Origin: Arthrobacter sp. CAU 1506 | GTDB taxonomy: Bacteria > Actinomycetota > Actinomycetes > Actinomycetales > Micrococcaceae | DNA length: 64,000 nucleotides | NCBI RefSeq assembly: GCF_005047635.1 | Contig: NZ_SUKC01000005.1 | Location: 124,001-188,000, forward strand | Reading direction: 5' to 3' | Shown here: positions 27,739 to 36,573 of the stretch, one piece after another | How the letters are laid out: each line of letters opens with the position of its first letter | How positions within the stretch are numbered: position 1 is the first letter of the stretch | Program-made: the position numbers and the translations under genes | The notes under the pieces: generated by a model | Seen by the model: the letters and a program-made list of their open reading frames with translations, nothing else | Database searches by the model: none | What the model was told of the DNA's origin: nothing

Positions 27739-29010
27739 ATGACTGACATTTTTGAGACCCTGGAGTCCGAGGTCCGCGGCTACTGCCGCAACTGGCCCGC
27801 CGTGTTCACCCGCGGCGAGGGCAGCAGCCTGACCGCCGAGGACGGCCGCACCTACCTGGATTTCTTCTCCGGTGCAGGCGCGCTCAACTACGGGCACAAC
27901 AACCAGCAGTTGCTGCAGCCGCTGCTGGAGTACCTGGCCAGCGGCGCCGTAGTCCACTCGCTGGACATGAAGACCCCGGCCAAGCGGAAGTTCCTGGAAA
28001 CCTTCCAGGACGTCATCCTGCGGCCGCGCAATCTGGACTACAAGGTGATGTTCCCAGGCCCCACCGGCACGAACACCGTTGAAGCGGCGCTGAAGCTGGC
28101 CCGCAAGGTCACCGGCCGCCAGCACATCCTGTCCTTCACCAACGCCTTCCACGGGATGACCTTGGGCTCGCTGTCGGTGACCGGCAACTCGATGAAGCGC
28201 CGGGGCGCGGGCATCCCGCTGACCAACAGCTCCAAGATCCCCTACGACGACTACTTCTCCGGCGAGACCACGGACTTCCTCTGGCTGGAGCGCGTGCTCG
28301 AAGACAGCGGCTCGGGCGTGGACAAGCCGGCGGCCGTGATCGTGGAGACAGTCCAGGGTGAAGGCGGCCTGAATGCCGCGCGCGCCAGCTGGCTACGCGG
28401 CCTGTCCGAACTGTGCCGGAAGCACGAGATCCTGCTGATTGTGGACGACGTGCAGGCCGGGTGCGGCCGCACCGGCACCTTCTTCAGCTTCGAAGAAGCG
28501 GGCATCACCCCGGACATCGTCTGCCTGTCCAAATCGATCTCCGGCTTTGGCCTGCCGATGGCGCTGACCCTGTTCCGCCCGGAGCTGGACGTGTGGGACG
28601 CCGGAGAGCACAACGGCACGTTCCGCGGCCACAACCCGGCCTTCGTCACGGCGACCGCCGCGCTCGAGACGTACTGGCGCACCGGAGAGTTCCAGCAGCA
28701 GGTCAAGGCTCGGATCACGCAGCTGCACGAGGGTCTGGAGCGGATCGCCGGATCGGTGGAAGGCGCCAGCGTGCGCGGCCGGGGAATGCTGGCGGGGGTC
28801 AAGTTTGCCGACGACGAGACCGCCGGCAAGATTGCCGCCGAGGCCTACCAAAACGGGCTGCTGGTGGAAACCTCCGGGCCGGAGAGCGAAGTAGTGAAGC
28901 TGATGCCGGCGCTGACCATCAGTGCCGCCGACCTAGACCGCGGCCTGGACATCCTGATCGAGGCCACCCGCGCCGTGACCGCGGTTCCGGAACTGGCCGG
29001 AGCCCACTAG
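27739..29010 (+). CDS. ectB: Diaminobutyrate-2-oxoglutarate aminotransferase
   Basis: A 423-residue class III, PLP-dependent aminotransferase that makes L-2,4-diaminobutyrate from aspartate semialdehyde. Lys265 in [14 protein letters not shown] is the PLP lysine, [16 protein letters not shown] binds the cofactor phosphate, and [13 protein letters not shown] holds the cofactor Asp. AGGAAGGA precedes the ATG. Normal length. The 126-nt gap to ectC carries a GC-rich direct repeat. Confidence 0.97.
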   Translation: MTDIFETLESEVRGYCRNWPAVFTRGEGSSLTAEDGRTYLDFFSGAGALNYGHNNQQLLQPLLEYLASGAVVHSLDMKTPAKRKFLETFQDVILRPRNLDYKVMFPGPTGTNTVEAALKLARKVTGRQHILSFTNAFHGMTLGSLSVTGNSMKRRGAGIPLTNSSKIPYDDYFSGETTDFLWLERVLEDSGSGVDKPAAVIVETVQGEGGLNAARASWLRGLSELCRKHEILLIVDDVQAGCGRTGTFFSFEEAGITPDIVCLSKSISGFGLPMALTLFRPELDVWDAGEHNGTFRGHNPAFVTATAALETYWRTGEFQQQVKARITQLHEGLERIAGSVEGASVRGRGMLAGVKFADDETAGKIAAEAYQNGLLVETSGPESEVVKLMPALTISAADLDRGLDILIEATRAVTAVPELAGAH

Positions 29011-29040
29011 CCCGTCGGCTGCGGCCACGCCCGCGCAGTT

Positions 29041-29090
29041 GCGCCAGCCGCGGCCGGCCGCCCGCGCTGCTGCGCCAGCCGCGGCCGGCC
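29041..29090 (+). repeat. GC-rich direct repeat between ectB and ectC
   Basis: GCGCCAGCCGCGGCCGGCC occurs at 29041-29059 and again at 29072-29090 with a 31-nt period. The unit is partly self-complementary (CCGCGG, GGCCGGCC). It may be a replication-slippage product or an mRNA structure between coding regions. Confidence 0.75.
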
Positions 29091-29136
29091 CAGCGCCGCC
29101 ACAACGTAAAACAGACCATCCAGACGAGGAGACCCC

Positions 29137-29535
29137 ATGATTGTTACCAACCTGAACGACCTGAACAACACCGACCGCGACGTGAAGTCGGAGACGTGGC
29201 GCAGCCGCCGGATGGTGCTGGCGGGGGAAGGCGTGGGCTTTTCCTTCCATGACACCGTGATTTACGCGGGCACCACGTCCACCTTCCACTACGCCAACCA
29301 CATCGAGGCCGTCTACTGCGTCCAGGGCGAGGGCACCCTCACCAACGAGGTCACCGGCGAAGTCCACGACCTGCGCGACGGCACCATGTACCTGCTGAAC
29401 GGGCACGAGAAGCACACCGTCCGGGCCACCACCGAGCTGCGCATGGCGTGCGTGTTCAATCCGCCGGTCACCGGCCGCGAGGTCCACGACGAGAACGGCG
29501 TGTACCCGCTCGTTGAGGCTGAGCCGGTCCACTGA
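29137..29535 (+). CDS. ectC: L-ectoine synthase
   Basis: A 132-residue cupin that cyclises N-gamma-acetyl-diaminobutyrate to ectoine. Recognisable EctC features are [58 protein letters not shown] with the metal/substrate-binding Glu, and [21 protein letters not shown] lies 6 nt before the ATG. Normal length for the family. Confidence 0.97.
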   Translation: MIVTNLNDLNNTDRDVKSETWRSRRMVLAGEGVGFSFHDTVIYAGTTSTFHYANHIEAVYCVQGEGTLTNEVTGEVHDLRDGTMYLLNGHEKHTVRATTELRMACVFNPPVTGREVHDENGVYPLVEAEPVH

Positions 29536-29619
29536 CCGGCACCGGGAGTCCGGTCGGCGACCTTGCCGGCCGGGCTTTTCCGTACCCGGCACAAGGAATA
29601 ACCCACGAGGAGGAAAAAG

Positions 29620-30525
29620 ATGACTGCGACCGCAGACCTAAGCCGTGTTGACCTTTACCCCACGCGGGAGGCAGGAACAGCTAGCGTGCAACCCCGTCAG
29701 GACAAGGTTGTCTGGGGATCCGCGGAGACAGGCCCCATGGACGCCGCAACGCTGGCCGGCTTCGAGCAGAAGGGCTACCTCAACATCGAGGAGTTGATCT
29801 CGCCCGAGGAGGTGAAGGCTTACCAGGCGGAGCTTGATCGGCTCGCCGCGGATCCAACGGTCCGCGCGGACGAACGCTGCATCGTCGAAGCCAAGAGCCA
29901 GGAAGTGCGCTCCATCTTCGAGGTGCACAAGATCAGCGAGGTCTTCGCCAGGATCGCCAACGACCCGCGCGTGGTGGACCGGGCCAAGCAGCTGCTCGGC
30001 TCCGACGTCTACATCCACCAGTCACGGGTGAACTATAAGCCCGGGTTCGAGGGCAAGGAGTTCATGTGGCACTCCGACTTCGAGACCTGGCATGCGGAGG
30101 ACGGGCTGCCGCGTATGCGCACGGTGTCCATCTCCATCTCGCTCACGGACAACTACTCCTACAACGGGCCGCTGATGATCATGCCCGGATCGCACCAGGA
30201 GTACATCTCCTGTGTGGGCGAGACCCCGGATGACAACTACAAACAGTCGCTGGTGATGCAGGGCGCCGGCACCCCGGACAAGGCCACGCTGCGCGACTTC
30301 GCCGACCGTTACGGGATCGATGTGATGGAAGGCAAGGCGGGCGGGGCCACCATGTTCGATTGCAACTGCATGCACGCCTCCAACGGCAACGTCACGCCGT
30401 ACCCGCGCTCCAACCTGTTCTTCGTGTACAACAGCGTGGACAACACGGCTGAGGAACCCTTTGCGGCCAGGTCCCCGCGGCCGGACTACATCGGCGCCCG
30501 GGAATTCACCCCGGCCGGCCGGTAG
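29620..30525 (+). CDS. ectD: Ectoine 5-hydroxylase
   Basis: A 301-residue Fe(II)/2-oxoglutarate dioxygenase that converts ectoine to 5-hydroxyectoine. The EctD signature FMWHSDFETWHAEDG supplies His151 and Asp153, and the third iron ligand is His252 in CMHASNGN. NSVDN follows near the C terminus as usual. A GAGGAGGAAA sequence precedes the ATG. With ectABC upstream, the cell should make both compatible solutes. A hairpin terminator lies 134 nt after the stop. Confidence 0.97.
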   Translation: MTATADLSRVDLYPTREAGTASVQPRQDKVVWGSAETGPMDAATLAGFEQKGYLNIEELISPEEVKAYQAELDRLAADPTVRADERCIVEAKSQEVRSIFEVHKISEVFARIANDPRVVDRAKQLLGSDVYIHQSRVNYKPGFEGKEFMWHSDFETWHAEDGLPRMRTVSISISLTDNYSYNGPLMIMPGSHQEYISCVGETPDDNYKQSLVMQGAGTPDKATLRDFADRYGIDVMEGKAGGATMFDCNCMHASNGNVTPYPRSNLFFVYNSVDNTAEEPFAARSPRPDYIGAREFTPAGR

Positions 30526-30658
30526 GCCCCCGCGTCCGGCCGGTAGCTCCGGTAGTTCTCTGCGGTCGCGCCGGTAGCTCCGCCGGTCCCCGCCGGTCCG
30601 GTGCGGGCGCGCCACGCGGAACGCCCGCCGTGCTGGACTGACGTCAAAAATAACGACG

Positions 30659-30706
30659 GCGGTGGCCCGCCTTCCGAAGGAAACCCTGCGGACGGCGGGC
30701 CACCGC
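30659..30706. terminator. Bidirectional terminator between ectD and the ABC permease
   Basis: Perfect 13-bp arms (30659-30671 and 30694-30706) with a 22-nt loop lie between the convergent genes. On the minus strand the stem is followed by a T-rich CGTCGTTATTTTTG; on the plus strand by TTTGG. The left arm overlaps the ACGACGGCGGTG 12-mer. The preceding 30528-30600 stretch repeats CCGGTAGCTCCG-like units. Confidence 0.75.
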
Positions 30707-30738
30707 TTTGGTCCCGACCCTGGACGGCAGGCCGGAAC

Positions 30739-32124
30739 CTAGTGCCCGGCTGCCAGAACCTTGCTGAGCACCGGGCGGGTGGTGCGCAGACCGGCCCACA
30801 CCATCAGGATGCCTGCGCCCAGGCAGCCAGCGATGGTCAGGATGGAGAGCGGGGCCAGCACCAGGGCCATGCCGGCCAGCGGGAAGATCAGCAGGAAGGA
30901 GACCGCGGCGGAGCCGAGCGAAACCAGCACCAGCGGAAGCATCACGGCGCGGGTCCGGGCCGCGTTCATGGTCTTCAGCGGCATGCCCAGGTGGTCCAGG
31001 CTGATGTACAGGTCGGCGCGGTCCAGCACCGCCGCGGCCTGATTCACTCCCGCCGAGCAGGCCACCATCACGAACGAAATCACGATGGTGATCAGGATGC
31101 CGGTCCGGATGTCTCCGCTAAGGAACTGCTCCGGACCCGAAACCGGCCCCGGCGCGCCGTCCGTCATGGCCACACCGGTCCCGCCGAAAACGGCCACAAA
31201 GCTGGTCATGGCCAGCCCGGAGACCTGCCGCCACGCTGCCTTCGGGGATTCAAGAATGCTCCGGACGGCCAGCAGCTTCTCCGCCGTTCCCGCCTTTCGC
31301 AGCTGCCGGCGGCCCATCACGGCAACCGCCCACGGGCCAATGAGGTTGAGCACCGCCAGCCCGGCGGCAAAGGCGCCCAGCACAAAGGCCACCGCCACGG
31401 CGGTGGAAGCATAGCCGGCATTCATCACGACGAAGCCGGCCAGCACAACCGCAGCGGCGATCAGCGCGCGCAGCCAATGCATCTTCGCCGGGGCCTGGCG
31501 GGTCCGCACGCCCAGCGGCGAAATGACCACCTTGCGCAGGCCCACGGCTGCACTGATCGCGGCCAGCAACACCACGCCGGCCACCACTGCGACTACCGTC
31601 AGCGGGCTGAGCCAGTAGGCTCCGCCGATCGGCTCGCCGCGGAACGGGATCAGCTGCACCGCCGGACCCAGCACCAGATGGCCGGCCACCCCGGCCACGG
31701 CGCCCGCAGCCGCCAGCGCCGTTGATTCAATGATGGTGATGCCGGCAACCGTGGCCGGGGTTGCGCCGAGCAGACGAAGGGTGGCCAGCCGGTCGTCGCT
31801 GCGCCGGGCCGAGAGCCGCGCCGCCGACCCGCCCAGGGTCAGCAGCGGGAAGACCAGCAGGATCACCGCCAGCACCGCCAGCAGTTGGTAGAGAAACGCC
31901 AGTTCGTCGCGCCAGCGCAGGAAGGACAGCGCGCCGGCCAACACGGTCAGCAACAGCGCGGTGACCAATCCGAACGCCACCACCGGCAGCAGCGCAGTTC
32001 CGCCGCCGGATTTCCCCGGACGGGACAGCAGCCAAGCCAATTTCCACGGCACGACGGCGGTGCTCCCGCCCCGCGGAGCCGCCGGTCTGGCGGGCGAGGT
32101 TGGGGAAGCAGCCGGGGCGCTCAT
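30739..32124 (-). CDS. ABC transporter permease, FtsX/MacB-like
   Basis: A 461-residue membrane protein with about ten hydrophobic segments. It has two FtsX-like core regions, each following a long hydrophilic stretch, and the segment ARLSARRSDDRLATLRLLGATPATVAGITIIESTALAAAGAVAGV is characteristic of the FtsX permease core. The ATG overlaps the TGA of the ATPase gene, so the two are coupled. Such pairs export lipids or peptides, or provide resistance to membrane-active antibiotics. The substrate cannot be told from sequence. A longer in-frame start exists but would overlap the ATPase. Confidence 0.85.
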   Translation of the reverse strand: MSAPAASPTSPARPAAPRGGSTAVVPWKLAWLLSRPGKSGGGTALLPVVAFGLVTALLLTVLAGALSFLRWRDELAFLYQLLAVLAVILLVFPLLTLGGSAARLSARRSDDRLATLRLLGATPATVAGITIIESTALAAAGAVAGVAGHLVLGPAVQLIPFRGEPIGGAYWLSPLTVVAVVAGVVLLAAISAAVGLRKVVISPLGVRTRQAPAKMHWLRALIAAAVVLAGFVVMNAGYASTAVAVAFVLGAFAAGLAVLNLIGPWAVAVMGRRQLRKAGTAEKLLAVRSILESPKAAWRQVSGLAMTSFVAVFGGTGVAMTDGAPGPVSGPEQFLSGDIRTGILITIVISFVMVACSAGVNQAAAVLDRADLYISLDHLGMPLKTMNAARTRAVMLPLVLVSLGSAAVSFLLIFPLAGMALVLAPLSILTIAGCLGAGILMVWAGLRTTRPVLSKVLAAGH

Positions 32125-32924
32125 CGGTTGCCGCCCTGCGCCAGGCCTGCCGCAATCACGCCGCCGGCGCTGTCTCCCGTCAGCCGGCCGTCCCGCATGG
32201 TGAGCACGCGTCCGCAACTGGCCGCCACGCCGTCGTCATGGGTGACCAGGATCAGGGTTTTCCCGGCGCCAATGGTGGACTCCAGCAGCACTTGCATCAC
32301 TTCGGCCGAGGTGGCGGAGTCCAATGCACCGGTGGGTTCGTCTGCGAAAATCACGCCCGCGCCCGTCACTTGGGCCCGGGCAATAGCAACGCGCTGCGCC
32401 TGGCCGCCGGAGAGCTCGCCGATCCGGCGCTGCTCCATTCCGCCCAGGCCCAGCGCCTGTAGCCAACCCGCTGCGGCTTGCTCGGCCGCCGGGCGCGACG
32501 TGCCGTTCAGCATCAGCGCAACTGCCACGTTTTCCAACGCGTTGAGCTCCGGGATCAACAGGCCCTGCTGGAAAACAAAGCCGAAGGCCTCGCGGCGCAG
32601 CCTGGACCGCGCGGACTCGGAGAGCGCTTCCACCAGCAAGCTCTGCCCGGGCAGATTCAAGTGCACCTGCCCGCTGTCCGGGCGGATGATGCCGGCCAGC
32701 ACGTGTAGCAGCGTGGTCTTGCCCGAACCGGATGCGCCCATGATGGCTACGGATTCGCCGGTCCTGATGTCCAGCGAGAGTCCGGCCAGTGCCGTGGTTG
32801 GGCCGTAGGACTTTGTGAGGTTGCGGGCGCTGAGTACCGGCGGGTGGCTGGGGTGCTGGAGGTAGGCGGCCGCGGAAGCGCTTGGGGAAGCCGGGGCCGG
32901 GATGGAGTCGCGGTTCTCGTTCAT
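32121..32924 (-). CDS. ABC transporter ATP-binding protein (MacB/LolD type)
   Basis: A 267-residue ATPase with Walker A GASGSGKTT, Q-loop FVFQQGLLIPELNALENVAVALML, signature LSGGQAQRVAIARA, Walker B VIFADEPTGALDS and switch His in LVTHDDGVAAS. The spacing and the LLIPELNALENV segment are typical of MacB/LolD-type ATPases partnered with FtsX permeases. ATG 32924 is chosen over an in-frame upstream ATG at 32996 because the extra residues are arginine-rich and non-conserved. It is divergent from the large FAD oxidoreductase. Confidence 0.9.
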   Translation of the reverse strand: MNENRDSIPAPASPSASAAAYLQHPSHPPVLSARNLTKSYGPTTALAGLSLDIRTGESVAIMGASGSGKTTLLHVLAGIIRPDSGQVHLNLPGQSLLVEALSESARSRLRREAFGFVFQQGLLIPELNALENVAVALMLNGTSRPAAEQAAAGWLQALGLGGMEQRRIGELSGGQAQRVAIARAQVTGAGVIFADEPTGALDSATSAEVMQVLLESTIGAGKTLILVTHDDGVAASCGRVLTMRDGRLTGDSAGGVIAAGLAQGGNR

Positions 32925-33070
32925 GATTCCATCGTCGCGGCGCGGACGGAGGCGGCGCCTCGGGCCGAAGGCTGAAAACGGCGGCCTGGAGCTCATACCC
33001 AGGGTGGAGCCACCCCGGTTGGGCCCGCCTCAGGCCGCGCTGTCATCTCACCGTCCAATCGGCCGTACGG

Positions 33071-33187
33071 GATACGCCACATTGGAGGCAGGCGACGACC
33101 ACGCTGCCCGCAAAAGCAAGGAAAAAAGCTTGTTGCCTCCGCAAATGAGCCTCCGCTGGCGAGCCCCGCGAGCCAATGTGGCGTATC
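33071..33187. repeat. 117-bp element with perfect 15-bp terminal inverted repeats
   Basis: GATACGCCACATTGG (33071-33085) and its exact reverse complement CCAATGTGGCGTATC (33173-33187) bound 87 nt of DNA. A nested GGAGGCA (33084-33090) pairs with TGCCTCC (33134-33140). The interior is unusually A-rich near 33110-33130 (AAAAGCAAGGAAAAAAGCTT). No target-site duplication is evident at the edges. It sits in the 405-nt divergent gap between the ABC ATPase and the FAD oxidoreductase; I see nothing else in that gap apart from the -10 element at 33317. A small non-autonomous mobile element or a long hairpin are both possible. Confidence 0.65.
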
Positions 33188-33316
33188 GAGTGCGCGGCGC
33201 ACTTCCCCGCGGCACACGAGCCCAGCTGACGGTGGCACCCACAGGCCGCACCATCGAGAACACCTCCTCCGCTGAGTGCTAAGGCGGAAGGGGCAGACAC
33301 CTGGCGGCGCCGTCGG

Positions 33317-33322
33317 TAGGGT
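33317..33322 (+). promoter_or_regulatory. Putative -10 (TAGGGT) for the FAD/Fe-S oxidoreductase
   Basis: TAGGGT ends 7 nt before ATG 33330 and no separate Shine-Dalgarno sequence lies between them, consistent with a leaderless transcript. Confidence 0.45.
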
Positions 33323-33329
33323 GAGCCGC

Positions 33330-36300
33330 ATGCAGACCGTTGATAAGGCTGCGATAGACGACGCGGCGGCGGCCAGCGTGCTTGAAGTGCTGCGGCGGAA
33401 CGGGGTGGCGGACGTCCGGGCCGACGCCACCACCCGCGACCTCTACTCTTCCGATGCATCGCTCTTCAGGGTGCGGCCGGCGGCCGTGGCCTTCCCGCAC
33501 GATGTTGACGAGGTTCTGGCCGTGCTGGCAGCCTGCCGCGAAACCGGGGTCCCGCTGACCTCCCGCGGAGCCGGCACTTCCATTGCGGGCAATGCGGTGG
33601 GCCCCGGCGTCGTGCTGGACTTCAGCCGTTACATGAACCGCGTGCTGCGGCTGGACCCGGAGGCCCGGGCCGCCACGGTGCAGCCCGGGACGGTCCACGC
33701 CACACTGCAGCGGATGGCGTTGGCCCACGGTCTGCGTTTCGGGCCGGACCCGTCCACGCACACCCGCTGCACCATCGGCGGGATGATCGGCAACAACTCC
33801 TGTGGCGCCCGCACCCCTGCCTATGGCCGCACGGTGGACAACGTGGAGCACCTCCAGCTGGTCACTGGCTCCGGACGCAGGCTTCGGCTGGACGGCGGAC
33901 GGGTCCCCGAGACTCCGGAAACCGGGGCGCTGCGCGAACTGGCTGCCGGGCATTTGGGGACGTTGCGCACGGAGTTCGGCCGCTTCGGCCGCCAGGTGTC
34001 CGGCTATGCGCTCGAGCACCTGCTGCCGGAGAAGGGGTTCGACCTGCGCAGGGCGCTGGTGGGCAGTGAGGGGACGCTCGCCGTCGTGCTGGAAGCGGGA
34101 GTGCGGCTGGTCAAGGACCCGGCGCACAAAACCATGGTGGCGCTGGGATTTGGCGACATCGGTACCGCCGCTGACGTGGTGATGGAGGTGATGGCACTTT
34201 CGCCGACCGCCTGCGAGGGGCTGGACCGGCGGATTGTGGACGTGGTGCGCAGCCGGAAGGGGCCGGGCTCCGTGCCGCAGCTGCCCGCCGGCGCCGCATG
34301 GCTGTTCGTGGAACTGGCCGGCGATGAACCCGCGGAGGTGGCGGACCGCGCCGCCCGGTTGCTCCGGCTGCCGGAGGCCGTGGATGCCCGGGTGGTGGAC
34401 CATCCGGTGGAGGCTGCCGCGCTGTGGAAGATCCGCGAGGACGGTTCCGCGCTCTCGGGCCGGTCGCCGGCGGGCGAGCCGGCGCACTCCGGCTGGGAGG
34501 ATGCAGCGGTGCCGGCAGAACGGCTGGGCGCCTACCTGCGCGAGTTCGACGACCTGGTGGAGCAGCACGGCTTCGGCGGTTTCCCCTATGGACACTTCGG
34601 CGACGGCTGCGTGCACGTGCGGCTGGACTTCCCGTTCGGCAACCGCGGCCCCAACGAAACCGATGGCCGCCGCGAATACCGCGCCTTCATGACCGACGCC
34701 GCCGACCTGGTGGCCCACTACGGCGGCTCGCTCTCCGGCGAGCACGGCGACGGACGGGTCCGCGGCGAACTGCTGCCGCGGATCTATTCGGCGGAAGCCA
34801 TCCGCCTGTTCGGCACGGTCAAGGGCATCCTGGACCCGGACAACCTGCTCAACCCGGGCGTGCTGGTGGACCCGCGGCCCTTGGACGCGGACATCCGCAC
34901 CGCCGCGGTCAAGCCGGTCCGCATCCCGCTGGGTTTTTCCTACCAGCGCGACGGCGGTGACTTCAGCCGGGCGATCCACCGCTGCACCGGGATCGCCCAG
35001 TGCCGCACGGACGCGCCGACCCGGCCGGGCATGGTGATGTGCCCGTCCTACATGGCCACCAAGGAGGAGAAGGATTCGACCCGCGGCCGCGCACGTGCGC
35101 TTCAGGAAATGATCCTGCGGGCCTCGGGCGGTCATGACGATGACGGCGGTGCCCGGCTTGGTGATGGCGGCATCCGACGTGACGACGGCGGTGCCCGGCT
35201 TGGTGACGGCGTGGAGTATCACGACGGAGGCTTGCTCGGCGGGGGCGGTGGCGGAAGCGGCGGTCCGGCCGATGCGGCGCCGGACTGGCGCTCGCCGGCC
35301 GTGCATGAGGCGCTGGACCTCTGCCTGTCCTGCAAAGGCTGCCTCTCCGATTGCCCGACCGGAATTGACATGGCTTCCTACAAGGCAGAGGTTCTCTACC
35401 AGAGCTACCGCGGACGCCTGCGGCCGGCGTCGCACTACTCGCTCGGCTGGCTGCCGCGCTGGGCCAGACTGGCCTCGTTCGCACCGAAGCTGGCCAATGG
35501 ACTGCTGAAAGTCCCGGGCCTGCGGCACGCCGGTCTGCGGCTGGCCGGAGTGGATGGACGGCGCGGACTTCCGCAGTTCGCACCGGAGACGTTCGATCAC
35601 TGGTTCCGGACCCGGCGCGACCAAGGCGAGGCCGCCGGCGCATCCAATGCCCCGAACGGCGCCGTGCTGTTGTGGGCTGACACCTTCACCAACTACTTCT
35701 CGCCCGAGATCGGGCAGGCGGCGGTCAGGGTGCTGGAGCGAGCCGGCTACCAGGTGCTCGTTCCGGACGATCGGCCGTGCTGCGGCCTGACCTGGATCTC
35801 CACCGGACAGCTCGATACCGCCCGCAGGATCTTAAGCGGCACCGTTGAGACGCTCGCCGCTTACGCTGCTGCCGGCGTGCCCGTGCTGGGACTGGAACCG
35901 TCCTGCACCGCCGTGCTGCGCTCCGATGCGCTGGAGTTGCTCGGTGAGCGGGCGCTGCCGGTTGCCCAATCCACCCGCACCCTGGCGGAACTGCTGGCGG
36001 GCACCCAAGGATGGACTCCGCCGTCGTTAGCGGGGGAGGAAGTAGTGGCCCAGCCGCATTGCCACCACCACGCCGTTCTCGGCTGGGGCACCGACCAAGC
36101 GCTGCTGCACGACGCCGGAGCCAACGTGCAGAGCCTGGGCGGGTGCTGCGGACTGGCCGGCAATTTCGGCGTCGAGCGTGGCCACTATGACGTGTCCGTG
36201 GCCGTGGCGGAGACGCAGTTGCTGCCGGCGGTCAGGTCCGCCGGAGCCGACGCCGTGCTGCTGGCCGACGGCTTCTCCTGCAGAACCCAGCTATCCGATC

Positions 36301-36401
36301 TCACCGACCGGCGCGGCCTGCATCTGGCGCAGCTGCTGGATGGTGCTTCGGGGCCAGACGGAGCCGGCCTGGAAGCGGGGCCGGGAATGCCGGAGGAATG
36401 A
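33330..36401 (+). CDS. FAD-linked oxidase fused to Fe-S/CCG domains (D-2-hydroxyacid dehydrogenase-like)
   Basis: A 1023-residue fusion. The N-terminal FAD-binding type 4 domain has PLTSRGAGTSIAGNAVGPGVVLDFSRYMN and GGMIGNNSCGARTPAYGRTVDN. An FAD-oxidase C domain follows, including PYGHFGDGCVHVRL and SGEHGDGRVRG. A ferredoxin-like region carries CTGIAQC with MCPSYMAT, and CLSCKGCLSDCP (Cys665 onward). Two cysteine-rich CCG motifs follow, CCGLTW and CCGLAGNFG. The layout matches D-lactate/glycolate/2-hydroxyglutarate oxidases that pass electrons to the respiratory chain. A repeat-rich Gly/Asp insertion (about residues 597-650) sits between the two Fe-S regions. The stop codon falls in a 46-bp tandem repeat. 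Confidence 0.88.
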   Translation: MQTVDKAAIDDAAAASVLEVLRRNGVADVRADATTRDLYSSDASLFRVRPAAVAFPHDVDEVLAVLAACRETGVPLTSRGAGTSIAGNAVGPGVVLDFSRYMNRVLRLDPEARAATVQPGTVHATLQRMALAHGLRFGPDPSTHTRCTIGGMIGNNSCGARTPAYGRTVDNVEHLQLVTGSGRRLRLDGGRVPETPETGALRELAAGHLGTLRTEFGRFGRQVSGYALEHLLPEKGFDLRRALVGSEGTLAVVLEAGVRLVKDPAHKTMVALGFGDIGTAADVVMEVMALSPTACEGLDRRIVDVVRSRKGPGSVPQLPAGAAWLFVELAGDEPAEVADRAARLLRLPEAVDARVVDHPVEAAALWKIREDGSALSGRSPAGEPAHSGWEDAAVPAERLGAYLREFDDLVEQHGFGGFPYGHFGDGCVHVRLDFPFGNRGPNETDGRREYRAFMTDAADLVAHYGGSLSGEHGDGRVRGELLPRIYSAEAIRLFGTVKGILDPDNLLNPGVLVDPRPLDADIRTAAVKPVRIPLGFSYQRDGGDFSRAIHRCTGIAQCRTDAPTRPGMVMCPSYMATKEEKDSTRGRARALQEMILRASGGHDDDGGARLGDGGIRRDDGGARLGDGVEYHDGGLLGGGGGGSGGPADAAPDWRSPAVHEALDLCLSCKGCLSDCPTGIDMASYKAEVLYQSYRGRLRPASHYSLGWLPRWARLASFAPKLANGLLKVPGLRHAGLRLAGVDGRRGLPQFAPETFDHWFRTRRDQGEAAGASNAPNGAVLLWADTFTNYFSPEIGQAAVRVLERAGYQVLVPDDRPCCGLTWISTGQLDTARRILSGTVETLAAYAAAGVPVLGLEPSCTAVLRSDALELLGERALPVAQSTRTLAELLAGTQGWTPPSLAGEEVVAQPHCHHHAVLGWGTDQALLHDAGANVQSLGGCCGLAGNFGVERGHYDVSVAVAETQLLPAVRSAGADAVLLADGFSCRTQLSDLTDRRGLHLAQLLDGASGPDGAGLEAGPGMPEE
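35142..35206 (+). repeat. In-frame direct repeat within the FAD/Fe-S oxidoreductase gene
   Basis: A 23-nt unit beginning GACGGCGGTGCCCGGC occurs at 35142-35164 and 35184-35206. The period is 42 nt, so the frame is kept (14 codons). It encodes two copies of DDGGARLGDG in a low-complexity linker. The second copy includes ACGACGGCGGTG, the 12-mer also found in three hairpin terminators of the window. Confidence 0.85.
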
Positions 36402-36485
36402 CGGAGGGGAGAGCAGCGGACATAGCCGGAAGTGTCCGGGGCAATGACGGAGGGGAGAGCAGTGGGCAACTCCGGAAGTGTCCGG
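36397..36485 (+). repeat. 46-bp tandem duplication at the oxidoreductase 3' end
   Basis: AATGACGGAGGGGAGAGCAG occurs at 36397-36416 and 36443-36462, and CCGGAAGTGTCCGG occurs at 36426-36439 and 36472-36485, all with a 46-nt period. The TGA of the upstream gene is formed inside the first copy. The duplicated CCGGAAGTGTCCGG is a near-palindrome. Confidence 0.85.
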
Positions 36486-36573
36486 TGGGGATCGTGAGGC
36501 CGATTTCCTGCCCGTCCGGCTCCACATCGGCCGTGGCAGAATGCAGTATCGGCAAGCGATCAAAGGGGACATC

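Noticed and set aside
33279-35624. A 781-codon open frame antisense to the FAD oxidoreductase
   Set aside because: It overlaps a gene with recognisable FAD and Fe-S motifs and has no supporting motif or start site of its own.
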